Below, piece by piece: positions 1-11,369 of a stretch of DNA of 64,000 nt. How positions within the stretch are numbered: the first letter of the stretch is position 1; every line of letters starts with the position of its first letter. This stretch comes from Whalleya microplaca. Lineage: Eukaryota; Ascomycota; Sordariomycetes; Xylariales; Xylariaceae. The position numbers and the translations under genes are program-made. The stretch lies in NCBI GenBank assembly GCA_022497155.1, contig MU385736.1:62001-126000 (forward strand), given 5' to 3'. The notes below the pieces were generated by a model that worked only from the letters and a program-made list of their open reading frames with translations, had not been told where the DNA came from and made no database searches.

Positions 1-3000
1 ACTAGCTCGTTCGGTTTTGCTTTCTCGGCTTTTTAATTAAAAAAAGATCGTTTAATTCGCGTTATAAAACTCTTAAAGAAGCTCGTAAATTTTTTAGGCT
101 TAAATTAAGTTATTTTTCCGGGTTTTATTATATATTAGACTTTATTTAATTAATAAGAATCTTTTGTTTTTATATCTTTTATCGGTAGAATTTATAAGCC
201 TAGTTATTAGGGAATAAATTTACGCTCGGTATTTTATTAGTTTTAAATTAAAATATAAGTTTATTACTCGTTATTAAATTAGTTTTTTATTACTTTATCT
301 TTTTTATAAAAGCTTATAAAGTTATTAAATATATAAATTTAAATTAAGCTCGCTTTTTTCGTTTTTTAACGATCTATAATTATGGCTTTACTATTTTAAA
401 AATTTAATAAAACTTTAAAATATTCGAATGCTTATCTAAAAAGCCTTTTAATAAATTTGTTTATTAGCATTTAATTTATAATTAAATAAGTTATTTCGAA
501 ACTCCTTTTAATATACTTTTAACAAAATTATATATTTTAAATATTAATATAACGGAGCCTATTATTAATCTTAAATCCTTTTTTAATAACGAGCTTAATT
601 ACTTATTAATTGTTATAAAAAATCCTTTATAGCTTTTTAAAATCTAAAATAATATCTTAAAATAACCGTTTTAAAGCTATACTTTTCTTAACTATATACT
701 CAAAAGCTATAACTTTAGTTTTAATTATTAAGGTAGATATAATATTTTACTTAATAGCTTTTTATATAATAGCACCCCCGAAAAAGGATATAATATACCT
801 ATAGGAAAATTTTCGAAATTCCGTATTATTTATAAAAGAAACGTTACTTATAATAATTAAAACTTACTTTTTAAAACTCTTATCTTTATACCTAATACTT
901 AAAAAGCGTGTGGCGTATAAGTAACGGATCACCTAATTTGCTACTGCTATATACTTTAAGCTTAAGTTAATAAAAAAATAAGAAAGCTATATTACTATAT
1001 AAGCTATATTAAAACGTATTATAATTGCGGTATATAAAATCGATTTTACACGCTTTTAATATTCCTTAATTTATTTTTTCGAAACTTATTTTTTATGTTT
1101 AAAAAATTCGGCGTATAATAAAAGGATCGCTAAAAACCAACTATTGTTAGCTAGATTAAAACGTAAAGTAATTTTATCGATATAAAAATTATAAAATAAA
1201 ATAATCGACTTTCGCTATCGATTTTTTAATATCTTAATTCCTAAATATTAGAAGATCTTTCCTTATTTTTTAATCTTATATATTTTTTTTATAGCCGTAA
1301 TTAACTTAGTAGCTTTTATTTAATACCGACGCTTAAATAGTAATAAAAAATCGTTTATATAAAAAATTACAAAATTTTTTTTTTTTTTATATAAAAAAGG
1401 CAAAGCTTTTTAGGGGAAACGATAAGGCTTAATATTTTAAAAGTGATAGCGAATTTGTTATATTATAGTAGAAGTAATTTTTTTAAGCTATATAAAGCTT
1501 GTAAAATTTTAACGTATTTCCTACTAATTTTAAAGCCGTTAGGAAGCTTATATACTATAGGCTTTAATTTATTACGTAAAATATTTAAAAACGCGCTTTT
1601 AACGTTATACTAAAGAACTTTAAGATCGAATTTTATAGCGAGCGTTATTATTAGCCTAAAGGATTTTATAGCGAGCGTAATAGTATATATATTTTAAATT
1701 ATTTTCTTTTTCTAAAAATTCTTACGTATTATTATTTTAGCCTTATAAAGCTCCAGATATCTATTTTTATTAAACTTATAAATAAATACCTATTTTAAAA
1801 GTAATAAATAGTATTTAATACATTTTCGATTAATAACCCTTTAAGCTTTTAGGCGCAAAAAATTTCTAATTTCCTTTTTAGCGTTTTTTTTAAAACAATT
1901 TCCTAAAAAATAAGTATTAAAATCTTTTTAAGTTTTCGGGGAAACTTTAAAAAAATCATCTCGGTATATATGTAGCTTATTTAGTATAGCTCCTAAGCGA
2001 TCTGCTTTATTTTAGTACACTATTACTACAATTACTATATATAGTATTTTATGCTGCCGATTTCCTTTTTAAATAGCCTATAATTAATTAAATATATAGA
2101 TATTTAGGAAATTTAACCAGCTTAATTTATTAAATAAAACGATTTCGTTATCCCTATAAAATAATATAGTAAAGGTTATAAATTTTTACTTTTTACTTTT
2201 AGTACTTTAATTAGGATTTTCGGGATCTTTATTTTTTATCCGCCTGCTTTTTTTTATAGCAAATAGGTAGATCTTTCGATTTCGTTTTTTTAATACTAAA
2301 TGATTACCGGCTTACTGTTAAGCTTTATATTAGCGATTTATATTATCTTTCGGCTGCTCGCTTAGTCTTTAACGATTATATAAGTCTTTAATACCGAGCT
2401 TTTCGGTAAAATATACCTTTTTTAAAAACTAAAAATCTTTATTATTTATTAATAGTCGAACGATAATTATCGATTCGGCATTACTATAATTTTCTGTGCT
2501 TATTTCGACATTTATCCCCTAGCTAAAGTCTGGCTATAAAACCTGCTTAAAGTTAGGCTTTAGGATTTTATAGGGAGTTAAGAATTTATGCAGCTAATTT
2601 TCGGTAAAATCGTTTTTTAATAGCTTAATAGTAATTAAACTATTAACGATTTTTTTAGGCGCGCTTACCCCTAACTTTTAATTTTATATTTTTTTTAAAA
2701 TTTCGGGTTTTATAGCAAGCTCGTCCTTTATTTAGTTAATTTAATTAAATCCCGACTTTATTTCCGGGAGCTTAAAACTTTCCTATATATCTAATGCTTT
2801 TATAATTTATAATAACTATCTAACACTTTCCGTTTCTATTAATTTATTAGCGAGAGCTTAAAGTATTAGAAACTTTTGCTTTTTTTGCTTTAATAAATAA
2901 TATAGATTTTTATCGAACCGAACATTCCTTATAATAATTACCTAATTTAAGCTCGAAATTTAAATACGGTATATATTAAAAGCTTTATAGCTAATTAAAT

Positions 3001-6000
3001 ATTTAATATATCCTTTAAGTTCGATTTTAAATAATTTCTTATTTTTTCCGGCCGTACGTTCCGTTTTAAACGGGTAAACTCGATAGCTATAAGCGTATAT
3101 ACCGTTCTAATTAAGCCGTAAATCGCTCGTTAGCGCTTATATAATTATTAGATTATATTATTTAAAATACTACCTAAATTACGAATTAAATATCTCGTAA
3201 GAAATACGTAAAGCTTTATTTTAAAATAGTAAAATATTATATAAATAAACTACAGTTTATACGCTTTTTAGCTAAAACTTTTAAAAAAACCTAGCTTTTA
3301 TTTTTATTTTAATTGATTTATCGATAATTTTTTAACTAGCTCGCTTACTATTTTCTATAGGCTTTTTAATATATAATAAGGGAAGCTTAAGATTTATCCT
3401 TTTTTTTAGGCCTAAAACTGGTAAATAGTATATCCCTTAAATCTAATTATAGCTTTTTTGTTATCGCTATAGATCTTATAAATCGGTACCTTATATTGCT
3501 TATAAATTTTAATTTCGAATTGTTGTAAGGTCCCGAAAATATATAATTAAACCTTACTTTTTAATAGGATAGTAAAAATTATTCCGTTATATTTATTTTT
3601 TATTATAAGTACTTATTCCGATCTTTCGTACCCTTTTTTAAAATCGAAAAAATCTTATAAGATCTTCCAGAAAAGACGGGGTAAAAAATACTTTAATCGG
3701 TATTATAATATTACCTAACGAGCGTAAGTTATAATATAATAAAAACATTTTATTTATTTCGTGCCGTTAATTCTTATATTTTATATACTTATTACTAAAG
3801 TTTTTAGCGCTATTAATCTTAAATAACCTAACCGAGTATGCTATAAAGCTTTAAAAAATTTTTTCGGGCGCGCGAGATTTTTAGAAGGTTTTTATAGCTT
3901 ATTTCTTTTTATTATAAAAAGAGCTAATACTCTTATTACGCTTTATTTAATCTTTTTAAATAAGGTAGTATTAATTACTATAGGTTCGTTATAATATAAA
4001 AAAAGCTTATTATATTTAATAAAAACTAAATTATATTTTCGAAAAAGCTTTTTAAATATAACGTTATAATTTATAATATTATATTATAATAAGCAATCGA
4101 ATCTATAATACCAGATTTTTATATCTCTTAAGCGAGTTTCCGAAATAATATTTATATAAAATCCCTTAACAAGTATTACGTTAATAAGTTTAAAATTTTA
4201 AAACTCTTTTTTTCCTTTAACTTAAAAGATTTTAAAAAAAATCCTTTTATTTTATCCAGTAATAAGAAAGCTCGAAATGCCTATTTTTATTATTTTACTA
4301 TCTTAAATAGGTCGAAAGCTCCCTAAAATTATTAATATTGCGTTATTAATTAAATAAAAAGCTCTATAGTTATCGATAATAATATATTCCGAGAGTGGGT
4401 ATCTCTTAAATCCTATTATAATATAAAAACCCGGTAATTTTTTAAGCTTAAAATCTTTAATAAAGTTAATTATTATTTTTATAAAACAGTTAGAGACTGT
4501 TAGATTTTAAGATCCTTTTTTAAGCTTTTAACCTTTTCGATTACTTTTGTTTCGTAAGCTTTATCTTATTTGCCATTTTTAAAAGTGGATTTTATCTGCC
4601 AGGTTTTTTTACCTAAAAAGCTTAAAGCGCTTCTTAATCTCGGCTATACGAAACTTCTTCGGGATATTAATAGTTTTATCGCTTTTTCCAGTAATAGTAT
4701 ATTATAAGATTGCGTATAATTTAGATATTTAGCGGTATAAACGCTTTTTAGTTAGTAAATAAAGGCATAATTGCTTATTCCAAATTCCGGAATTACTATT
4801 AGGCTTGTTTAAAAATCTACTATCGGTAGATCCTTATTTAAGGTTTAAATTACTAGACTGTTTTCCGAACGTAATAAAAAAGCTTAAAGCTTTATTTCGA
4901 AACTTTAGCTAATTTTTATATAATAAAGCTCCGAATTAATCTCTGTATTAAACTAATGTAATTAGTCGATTCCTTAAATAATCGTCCCTAATTATATTAC
5001 TAAACTCTTTTGTTACCTAGTTAAAGGCTAGGCAAACTTTTACTATATTAAAAAAATCCTTAACCGCTAATATTTTATTAACTTTAAGAAGCTTATAAAC
5101 TTAAGCGTTTACGAAAGCTTGATATTATTTTGCGTGCTATTTATTAGGTTTAACCGAGCTTTTTTTAACCCTAATTAATATTTATCGATAAGTTTTTAGT
5201 ACTATAGTTCGAGTGTTCGCTATCGAAAGTGCTAAAAAGCTTTTTAAGGTTTTAACGATATTTTAAACCGTAATTACTTTTTTTTAAAAGCTTATAATTA
5301 TCGCTAAAACTCTTAAATTAGGGTCGATTATTTTAAATACCTAATTCTAGATTACGTTATAGTGCCCGTAATCGTTATTTTAGTTAGTAGCGGTAACGTT
5401 ATAAGTTTTTGCCTAGTTTTTAAAGCTTTTTATTACTTTTTTATCGGTAGGTTCGGAAAGTTTTTTTAGGGCTTGTGAACGGCCTGATTTTAATAAAGCT
5501 TGTTATTTTTATAAGCTTTTGTTATAAGGTCGGAAAATCTTTATAACCTTTATAACCCTAACTTCCTTAAACGTAAGTGCTATTGGGAAAAAAGTATAAA
5601 ATTTGTTATAATCGGGAACATCTGGGTTAATTAAATGTTATATCCCATAAATTTTATAGTTAGCTTTTAATTAGACGTATTATTTAAGCCAGCTATAACT
5701 GTTTTTAAAAAATGTAATAATAGAAATTAAATCGGTTATTAAAGATATAATATTAAGCTTGTTTATAGTTCGAAAAGTTATTATAGAAAAAAAAAGAGTA
5801 TAAAAAATAAAATAGTTTAATTCTAATAAATAATTACTAGAAAGCACCGGCTTTAAGCGTTAACCGGGCTTATAATTATTATAGTTATAATATATATAAA
5901 AATTATTTAAGTACTGCCGTAATTACTTTCGTAAAATTATATAAAAATCTAAGATCCGAAAGATCTTCTAGTTATAGAAGATCTCTTTTTAAGCCTATAA

Positions 6001-6070
6001 ATCTCGGAGCAATATTGCTCCGAGATCCATAAGCTTAAAAGAGATCTTTAATATCCTTATTATCGTGACA
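1..6070. mobile_element. RIP-degraded repeat relic, probably an LTR retrotransposon
   Basis: The stretch is extremely rich in A, T and TpA steps, with stops in all frames and no long open frame. This is the look of DNA hit heavily by repeat-induced point mutation. Its right end (about 5876-6070) matches 35107-35261, and nearly all differences are C-to-T or G-to-A in this copy. The terminus ends in TGACA at 6066-6070, like an LTR edge. I could not recognise gag or pol residues in the body, so the element class is inferred from the LTR-like end only. The left boundary lies outside the window or is not visible. Confidence 0.75.
5876..6070. repeat. LTR-like terminal segment of the left relic, RIP-mutated copy
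   Basis: It aligns with 35107-35261 and ends in the same TTATCGTGACA. It contains a long near-perfect hairpin (about 5981-6046, centre GCAATATTGC at 6009-6018) and a smaller palindrome at 5960-5983. The 35-kb copy lacks one arm of each. Confidence 0.75.
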
Positions 6071-6810
6071 CTATTTAATAGGTCGTAGTTTAGCTTTGGC
6101 TCAATATTTCTGATTAGGACATCTAGGGCTGCTATATAACCAGCAGCAAACTCGCGGCGAACAAAATGACTGGAAGCTTAAGCGATTAATGAACAACATG
6201 GATGCAAATCAACGAGAATTGTTCGCAAATATGTGAAGAGCGACTGAATGGTAAGCAATACAGAGGATTGGAGAACCAAACTACCTGCTAATGAGGTGTT
6301 GGATTCGGATAGCGAACGGCGAGATGAGTAGCCCGCAGCCGAGCTTTATCCATGTGGAATCTGGTTAGATTTTCCTTCTTTCTTCTGGTAAGGGGAATGT
6401 CATGTTATTCTGCTGTCTTTCGGCAGTTCATCTTGAGTAGCTTTCGCATCGTGAAGATCGCCACTGCGCACACGATACTAAATGAAAGATAACTGAGGCT
6501 TATTAATTATAACTGGTGGATTATATATATTCAAAGTTGTTGAAAGATGATCCTGGAGGCACCTGTATATGAAGTGGTTTGTGCTAGAAGTGACGAGGAT
6601 TTCCTCCTGAGGCTTTCTCCTGGTTACTACAGATCCGGCTATACCCAGAACTACTTGGCCTCAGAGTTGAGACGAGGGCGCGACTGATACCATATAGGGA
6701 GCGGGATTCCTCCGTCTCCTGCTAGACCACTCACTGGTTTATGTGATGAATTTGAATAAAAATATAAGCCAGTATAGATATCGAAACGGTTATTTTCACT
6801 ATGATATAAC
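6071..6810. other. Intergenic, no gene seen
   Basis: Base composition returns abruptly to normal after the relic. I see no coding frame with family features. The longest frame on the minus strand (6651-6932) runs into the MITE end and has no recognisable motif. Confidence 0.5.
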
Positions 6811-7333
6811 CAGGGTTGTAATCCACTCCACCCACTCCACCAGTGGCTTAAGTGGAGTGGGTAGCCCTTATCCCATAATAAAGCCGTATGGAGTGGACTT
6901 ACGGGAGGTATATATAGAGTAGGTAGCCACAAAGTGAACGTGGATTAAGGGGTATCAGCCATAAGGGAGGCGTATATTAGCCACAGGGGAGGCTTATTTC
7001 AGCTACAGTCATTAGCCATATTAGCCACAGCTATCAGCCATATATCAGCCACAGCTATCAGCCATATATCAGCCACAGCTATCAGCTATATATCAGCTAT
7101 AGCTATCAGCTATATAGGTATTACCTGTTAGGAAAATCAGCAATTTTACTAGTAATTACTAGCAGCAGACCTTCTATTCCACAGTTAGTCCACCTACCTA
7201 CCTACTTCCACCTACGAAAGCTTTAAGTAGACGTAAATTAGTCAGCAGCAAGGCCAGATGGAATAGAATGAAATGGAGTGGCTCCCATAAAGTGGCCCAC
7301 GCATAAATTAGCGTGAAGTAGATTACAACCTTG
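6811..7333. mobile_element. hAT-type MITE, 523 bp, with 8-bp target duplication
   Basis: The left end reads CAGGGTTGTAATCCACT and the right end, reverse-complemented, reads CAAGGTTGTAATCTACT, forming terminal inverted repeats that differ by transitions. Both sides carry the identical 8-mer GATATAAC (6803-6810 and 7334-7341). An 8-bp duplication and a CAGGG-like terminus are hallmarks of the hAT superfamily. The element has no coding frame, so it would be moved by a transposase encoded elsewhere. Its interior holds a tandem array. Confidence 0.85.
7011..7115. repeat. 24-bp tandem array inside the MITE
   Basis: About four copies of a 24-bp unit built on ATCAGCCACAGCTATCAGCC lie head to tail. 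The last copies have CC changed to CT (ATCAGCTATAGCTATCAGCT), again transitions. Confidence 0.8.
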
Positions 7334-8856
7334 GATATAACATACTAAACCGAATCTAGTCAAAAATAAAACAGAAGTTAAAAAAGTAGTTACCTTACGG
7401 TACTTCCATCGTACTAACCTCCATTTGATGCACCACCCCCTACTTCATTCCTAGTTCCTAGAACTGCTATGCACTTACTTACGTGCCTCTAAGTCCTCTT
7501 TACTGGCTAGACTAAGGGCCACAAAACACCTTTATATTCTTTTATTCTTATTAAGACCAGATATCACGTAAGGGGGGCATGCTGCCAGTACCACACCCTA
7601 TTAATATATATCTTTTTTTATACCTTTTGGCATAATACTTCTTGTCTGAGGCTACCGCGATTTGAATTTGCTAGTATTCACCCCAGTAACAGTTGAAGCC
7701 AACCGACTAACACGCGCAATAATTGACAGATTAATGCTTTCACTAATGGCGCTGGTAGGGATTACTATAAGGGGTTTAAAGGGAAAGAAATGTATTACTC
7801 CTGAAAATGACTGAGTAAAAGTTCTAAATATAGAAAATGTAGATCCATTTTACTAGTGAAAGTATCACAGGGTATGTGTCTGATATATTCAACTATAACA
7901 TGTTTAATGTGTTATATTACAGTGAAAATGACTGTTTCGATAAATGTGGTTACAGCTAGCGAAGACCAGATTGAATATCAACCTCAACGGATTACAAATC
8001 TACTTAAACTGGGTTGATATTGGTTGGAGTGTTGAGGCTACCATTAGTCAGAAATTCAATAAGATCAACCTGTTCAAATCTGTACGGATAAGAACGATAT
8101 ACTTCCCGAATATCCGCCCCTATCAGCTGACGAAAACAAGTCACTAAGAAACCGATAAATAACGGATTATGCTCCCGAAATACCAGCACTCGTTATCATT
8201 CGAAATATGACCGGAGGAGTGAAATGCGATTGTAATGTCTGCCCAACGCTAGCGGAACAATATAAAGTAGTTAGTGCCGCGAGGAATACAGGTTGTCATC
8301 TATATCTAATAGCTGCATTTCCAACAATTGAAAGGATAACACCAGGCACAATTGAGGTACAGCATTGCTATAAGCTTGGCTTCATCGACAGTGATATGAA
8401 TATCTCGGGCCGAAATGGAAATTGCGGGGAAATATATGAAGCTGCTTATGAAGGAGAACCAGCCCTGGCCTATTAACGTTGTAAGCGCCCACACACATTC
8501 CTCCTTCAATATCTAAACAGGTTGCAACCTTGTTCCGAGCCGTTTTGTCTACATAGTATATAAAAGTAAATGCGGCTGATGACTTTTGGTTGCTTAAACA
8601 TCCCTAGCTGGGTTACGGAGGTTGAATTGAGAAGGCCGTTAATATCGACGTCAGTTATTCTCACACCACTTCGATCGGCACTTGACTTAGCAATATAATG
8701 TATATCTATGCTTCACGGTAGCACCTCTTACCTAGTTTTGATACGGTATCTATATATCTGCAGGACAGGTTGGGTATCTGGATGCTGCATATGTGAACCT
8801 GCTATATTGTACTTCATCGCAAATAGAGACCTGGGTACCCTTAGTTCGTTGACAAG
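7334..8856. other. Intergenic, no supported gene
   Basis: An 89-codon frame with an ATG at 8207 (to 8476) is cysteine-containing but has no signal peptide or known motif, and its start context is weak. I do not call it a gene. The last few hundred bases are the promoter region of the AA9 gene. Confidence 0.5.
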
Positions 8857-9766
8857 ATGAAATTTTCTCTAGTTACGATTGGGGCCTTTGCTCTTTCGGC
8901 GGAGGCTCATTGCATCTTCCAGGTAAGCTTAGGAGGTAAACAACACGGAGATTAAGGGCTAACGATAAGTTTAGAAAGTCTCAGTCAACGGCCAGGAACA
9001 GGGCTCGCTTGTCGGTCTTCGTGCTCCAAGTGACAATAACCCTGTCTATGATGTTACTTCTCAGGGTACGTAGTCCCCCAATATTGGCAAAGAGTGTGTC
9101 GTAATCCAAGCGACCTCTCTACTAGGCCTATCGTTCCCTGGCTTTCCGCTGATACATTAGCTAACATAAAGAGCTATAGATATCATCTGTCAAAAGCAAG
9201 GCACGACATCTGACAAGGTTATCGATGTCGCACCGGGCGACGAACTTGGGGCCTACTTCGGGCACGTTGTCGGAGGCGCGCAGTTCGCCAATGATCCAGA
9301 CAACCCAATCGCCAAGTCACACAAAGGACCGGTAACAGCATGGCTGGCTAAGGTCGATAACGCGGCAACGGCGAGCAAGACCGGCCTAGAATGGTTCAAA
9401 ATCTGGGAAGACACATTTGATACATCGACCAAGCAGTGGGGTGTCGACCAGATGATCGCCAATCAAGGATGGGTCAACTTCAACATGCCAGAGTGCATCG
9501 CGCCTGGTGATTATCTCATGCGTGTCGAGATCCTGGCACTACACTCAGCAAAGAACAGCATGCAGGCTCAGTTCTACATGTCCTGCGCGCAACTTAGGGT
9601 CAGCGGGAGCGGCACGTTCTCGCCCAGCCAAACCTTCAGCTTCCCTGGGGCCTACAAGCAAGATGATCCGAGCATTCTCATTAACATCTACGGAACGTTG
9701 GGCCAACCTGACAATGGTGGTAAGGAGTATAATGCACCGGGAAATGCTCCCGTAATCCAGTGCTAA
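8857..9766 (+). CDS. AA9 (former GH61) lytic polysaccharide monooxygenase, secreted
   Basis: Copper enzymes of this family cleave cellulose oxidatively outside the cell. The model has three exons (8857-8922, 8975-9065, 9180-9766), 247 residues. Residues 1-17 form a signal peptide, so cleavage exposes His18 (HCIFQ), the N-terminal copper-brace histidine. Further family marks are IICQKQG, a second histidine in SHKGPVTAWLAKV, and the axial tyrosine in AQFYMSCAQLRV. There is no carbohydrate-binding module or linker; the protein ends straight after the catalytic domain. The ATG at 8857 has A at -3 context and gives the signal peptide; both introns have canonical GT-AG ends and keep frame. Identification is firm; substrate preference cannot be told. 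Confidence 0.93.
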
Positions 9767-11369
9767 ATAGCTGTGCGGGAACTGGTGGCTTGGAGAGATG
9801 TCAATGAAGGGGTGACTTGAGATGGATACGGATTGAATTGATATCGAGTATGTCGTGTATCGTACCAACAGTTCATATCAGCGATATAATTTGAGAGTAT
9901 CCTTCTGACGATTCCCATGCGCTTGTTTATACAGGTTCTCGATAGGATGTTCGTGCTCTGGCAAGTCACGCCGGGATGGTCGCCGGGATGGTCGCCGATA
10001 TACCACAAGTTAAAGCCCACAATAACGTGATCATCAGGTAGATTAAGTTAGTCGACAGTAGATTTCAATCTCATGAATGCCGACCCTAATCCAGCTTTTT
10101 AGCTAGCAATTTTGCATACTGGCTAGCTGTTGTTGACGACTGATGTCGTGCTACACAGGCGTGCATTTCTCCACACGCAAAATCGCGGTTGCGATGACGA
10201 GGGTATTATCAATGCTACTTTGCATATCTGTATGTACAACGTAGTGGGTAGGAGAGCGTTGAAAATGCCCACACAATCACAACACCCAATCGTATAAGCT
10301 TTGAAAGCGTCTTTTGTTATTGATTTACCTAGACTTTCGACGTTGTAAGAAAATGAGGCAGCCGGTGTAGCTTAAACAATAGTTTATATATTTACACTAC
10401 GTTTCGACTTTCGATTCGTTATTATTGAGAGAATTGACTGTGAAGTTAACCCTTGCCCTCTCAACGTATGTACCTATGTACCTACCTAGCTATGGCCGCG
10501 TATTACTATGGGGTCCAATATTGTCCTGCGGGAATGCGTAGGCTGGTAGATCTATCTTATTGCCGTCATTCCGGTTAAGTTGGTACCTAGTAAGAAAGGA
10601 TTTCAGGGGCAATAACCAATCGTGTTTCATCGGTTCACTGCGAACTTATCCTGTTTCAGGATCGTGGGTGTTGGCCGCTAAATGATATCCACACTCTTTG
10701 ATAAGCTGGACCCAGCACACCCATTTAAGCAACTTTGCTCAACGCGCGTTCAGAGTCTTAATTTGTTCTAAGAATCTCCTTTGCTTCCATACGCCTGTAA
10801 TGTAACGACTCCGGAGCATAAGAGGCTCACGGGGTTAAGATAGTATAATGGTGACAGCCTGACAGCCTTTCAGGGGGCTGTAATTCTGTGGGTCAAATCC
10901 TTCGTTGGGGGTTAGAACAGGGGCTCACGTCTTCCTACCCTGGCAGCCCCGGTTGGTAGGCGTAATTCTGCACTAAAAATATACGCTCACATGGCATCTT
11001 TTCAGCAGCTTGTATCTATCTACTGCGTTTGGAGAGCTCTTCGCCGTAATGAAGGGCAGGGAGTGGAAAACACTAGCCTTCAGCCGCAGTCGGGTCGTAC
11101 TAAACGCCAATCATTGACGTTTTCAATATGGGCCATCCATTCTGTCGGTGGTGTGTCCTACCTATTTATTAGAGCATGGTTGGCTGGCTCTGTCGGCTGT
11201 GAAAGATTCATGTCGCGTTCAACTCCTTTGGAGCTAGAGTTTTAAGATTCACACATAATTCGATCAAGAAGGGAAGCTCTCTAGAACCTGCAGTCTTGAC
11301 CCATACCCTTTCGGAAAATTATTGCTACAACACGGACGTTGAAGTGTAACCTTACACTAAACGCACAAG
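9767..11369. other. Intergenic, no supported gene
   Basis: I see no frame with family features. At about 10836-10910 there is a weak tRNA-like stretch (A-box and B-box resemblance) without a closing acceptor stem. Confidence 0.45.

Noticed and set aside
7011..7115. CRISPR-like regular array
   Set aside because: The units are contiguous without unique spacers and the DNA is fungal; it is a minisatellite inside the MITE.
8207..8476. 89-codon ATG frame with several cysteines
   Set aside because: No signal peptide, no family motif, weak start context and no codon bias; probably chance.
10836..10910. tRNA-like stretch with A-box-like TAGTATAATGG and B-box-like GGGTCAAATCC
   Set aside because: The acceptor ends do not pair and the T-arm stem fails, so no cloverleaf forms. 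At best a tRNA relic.
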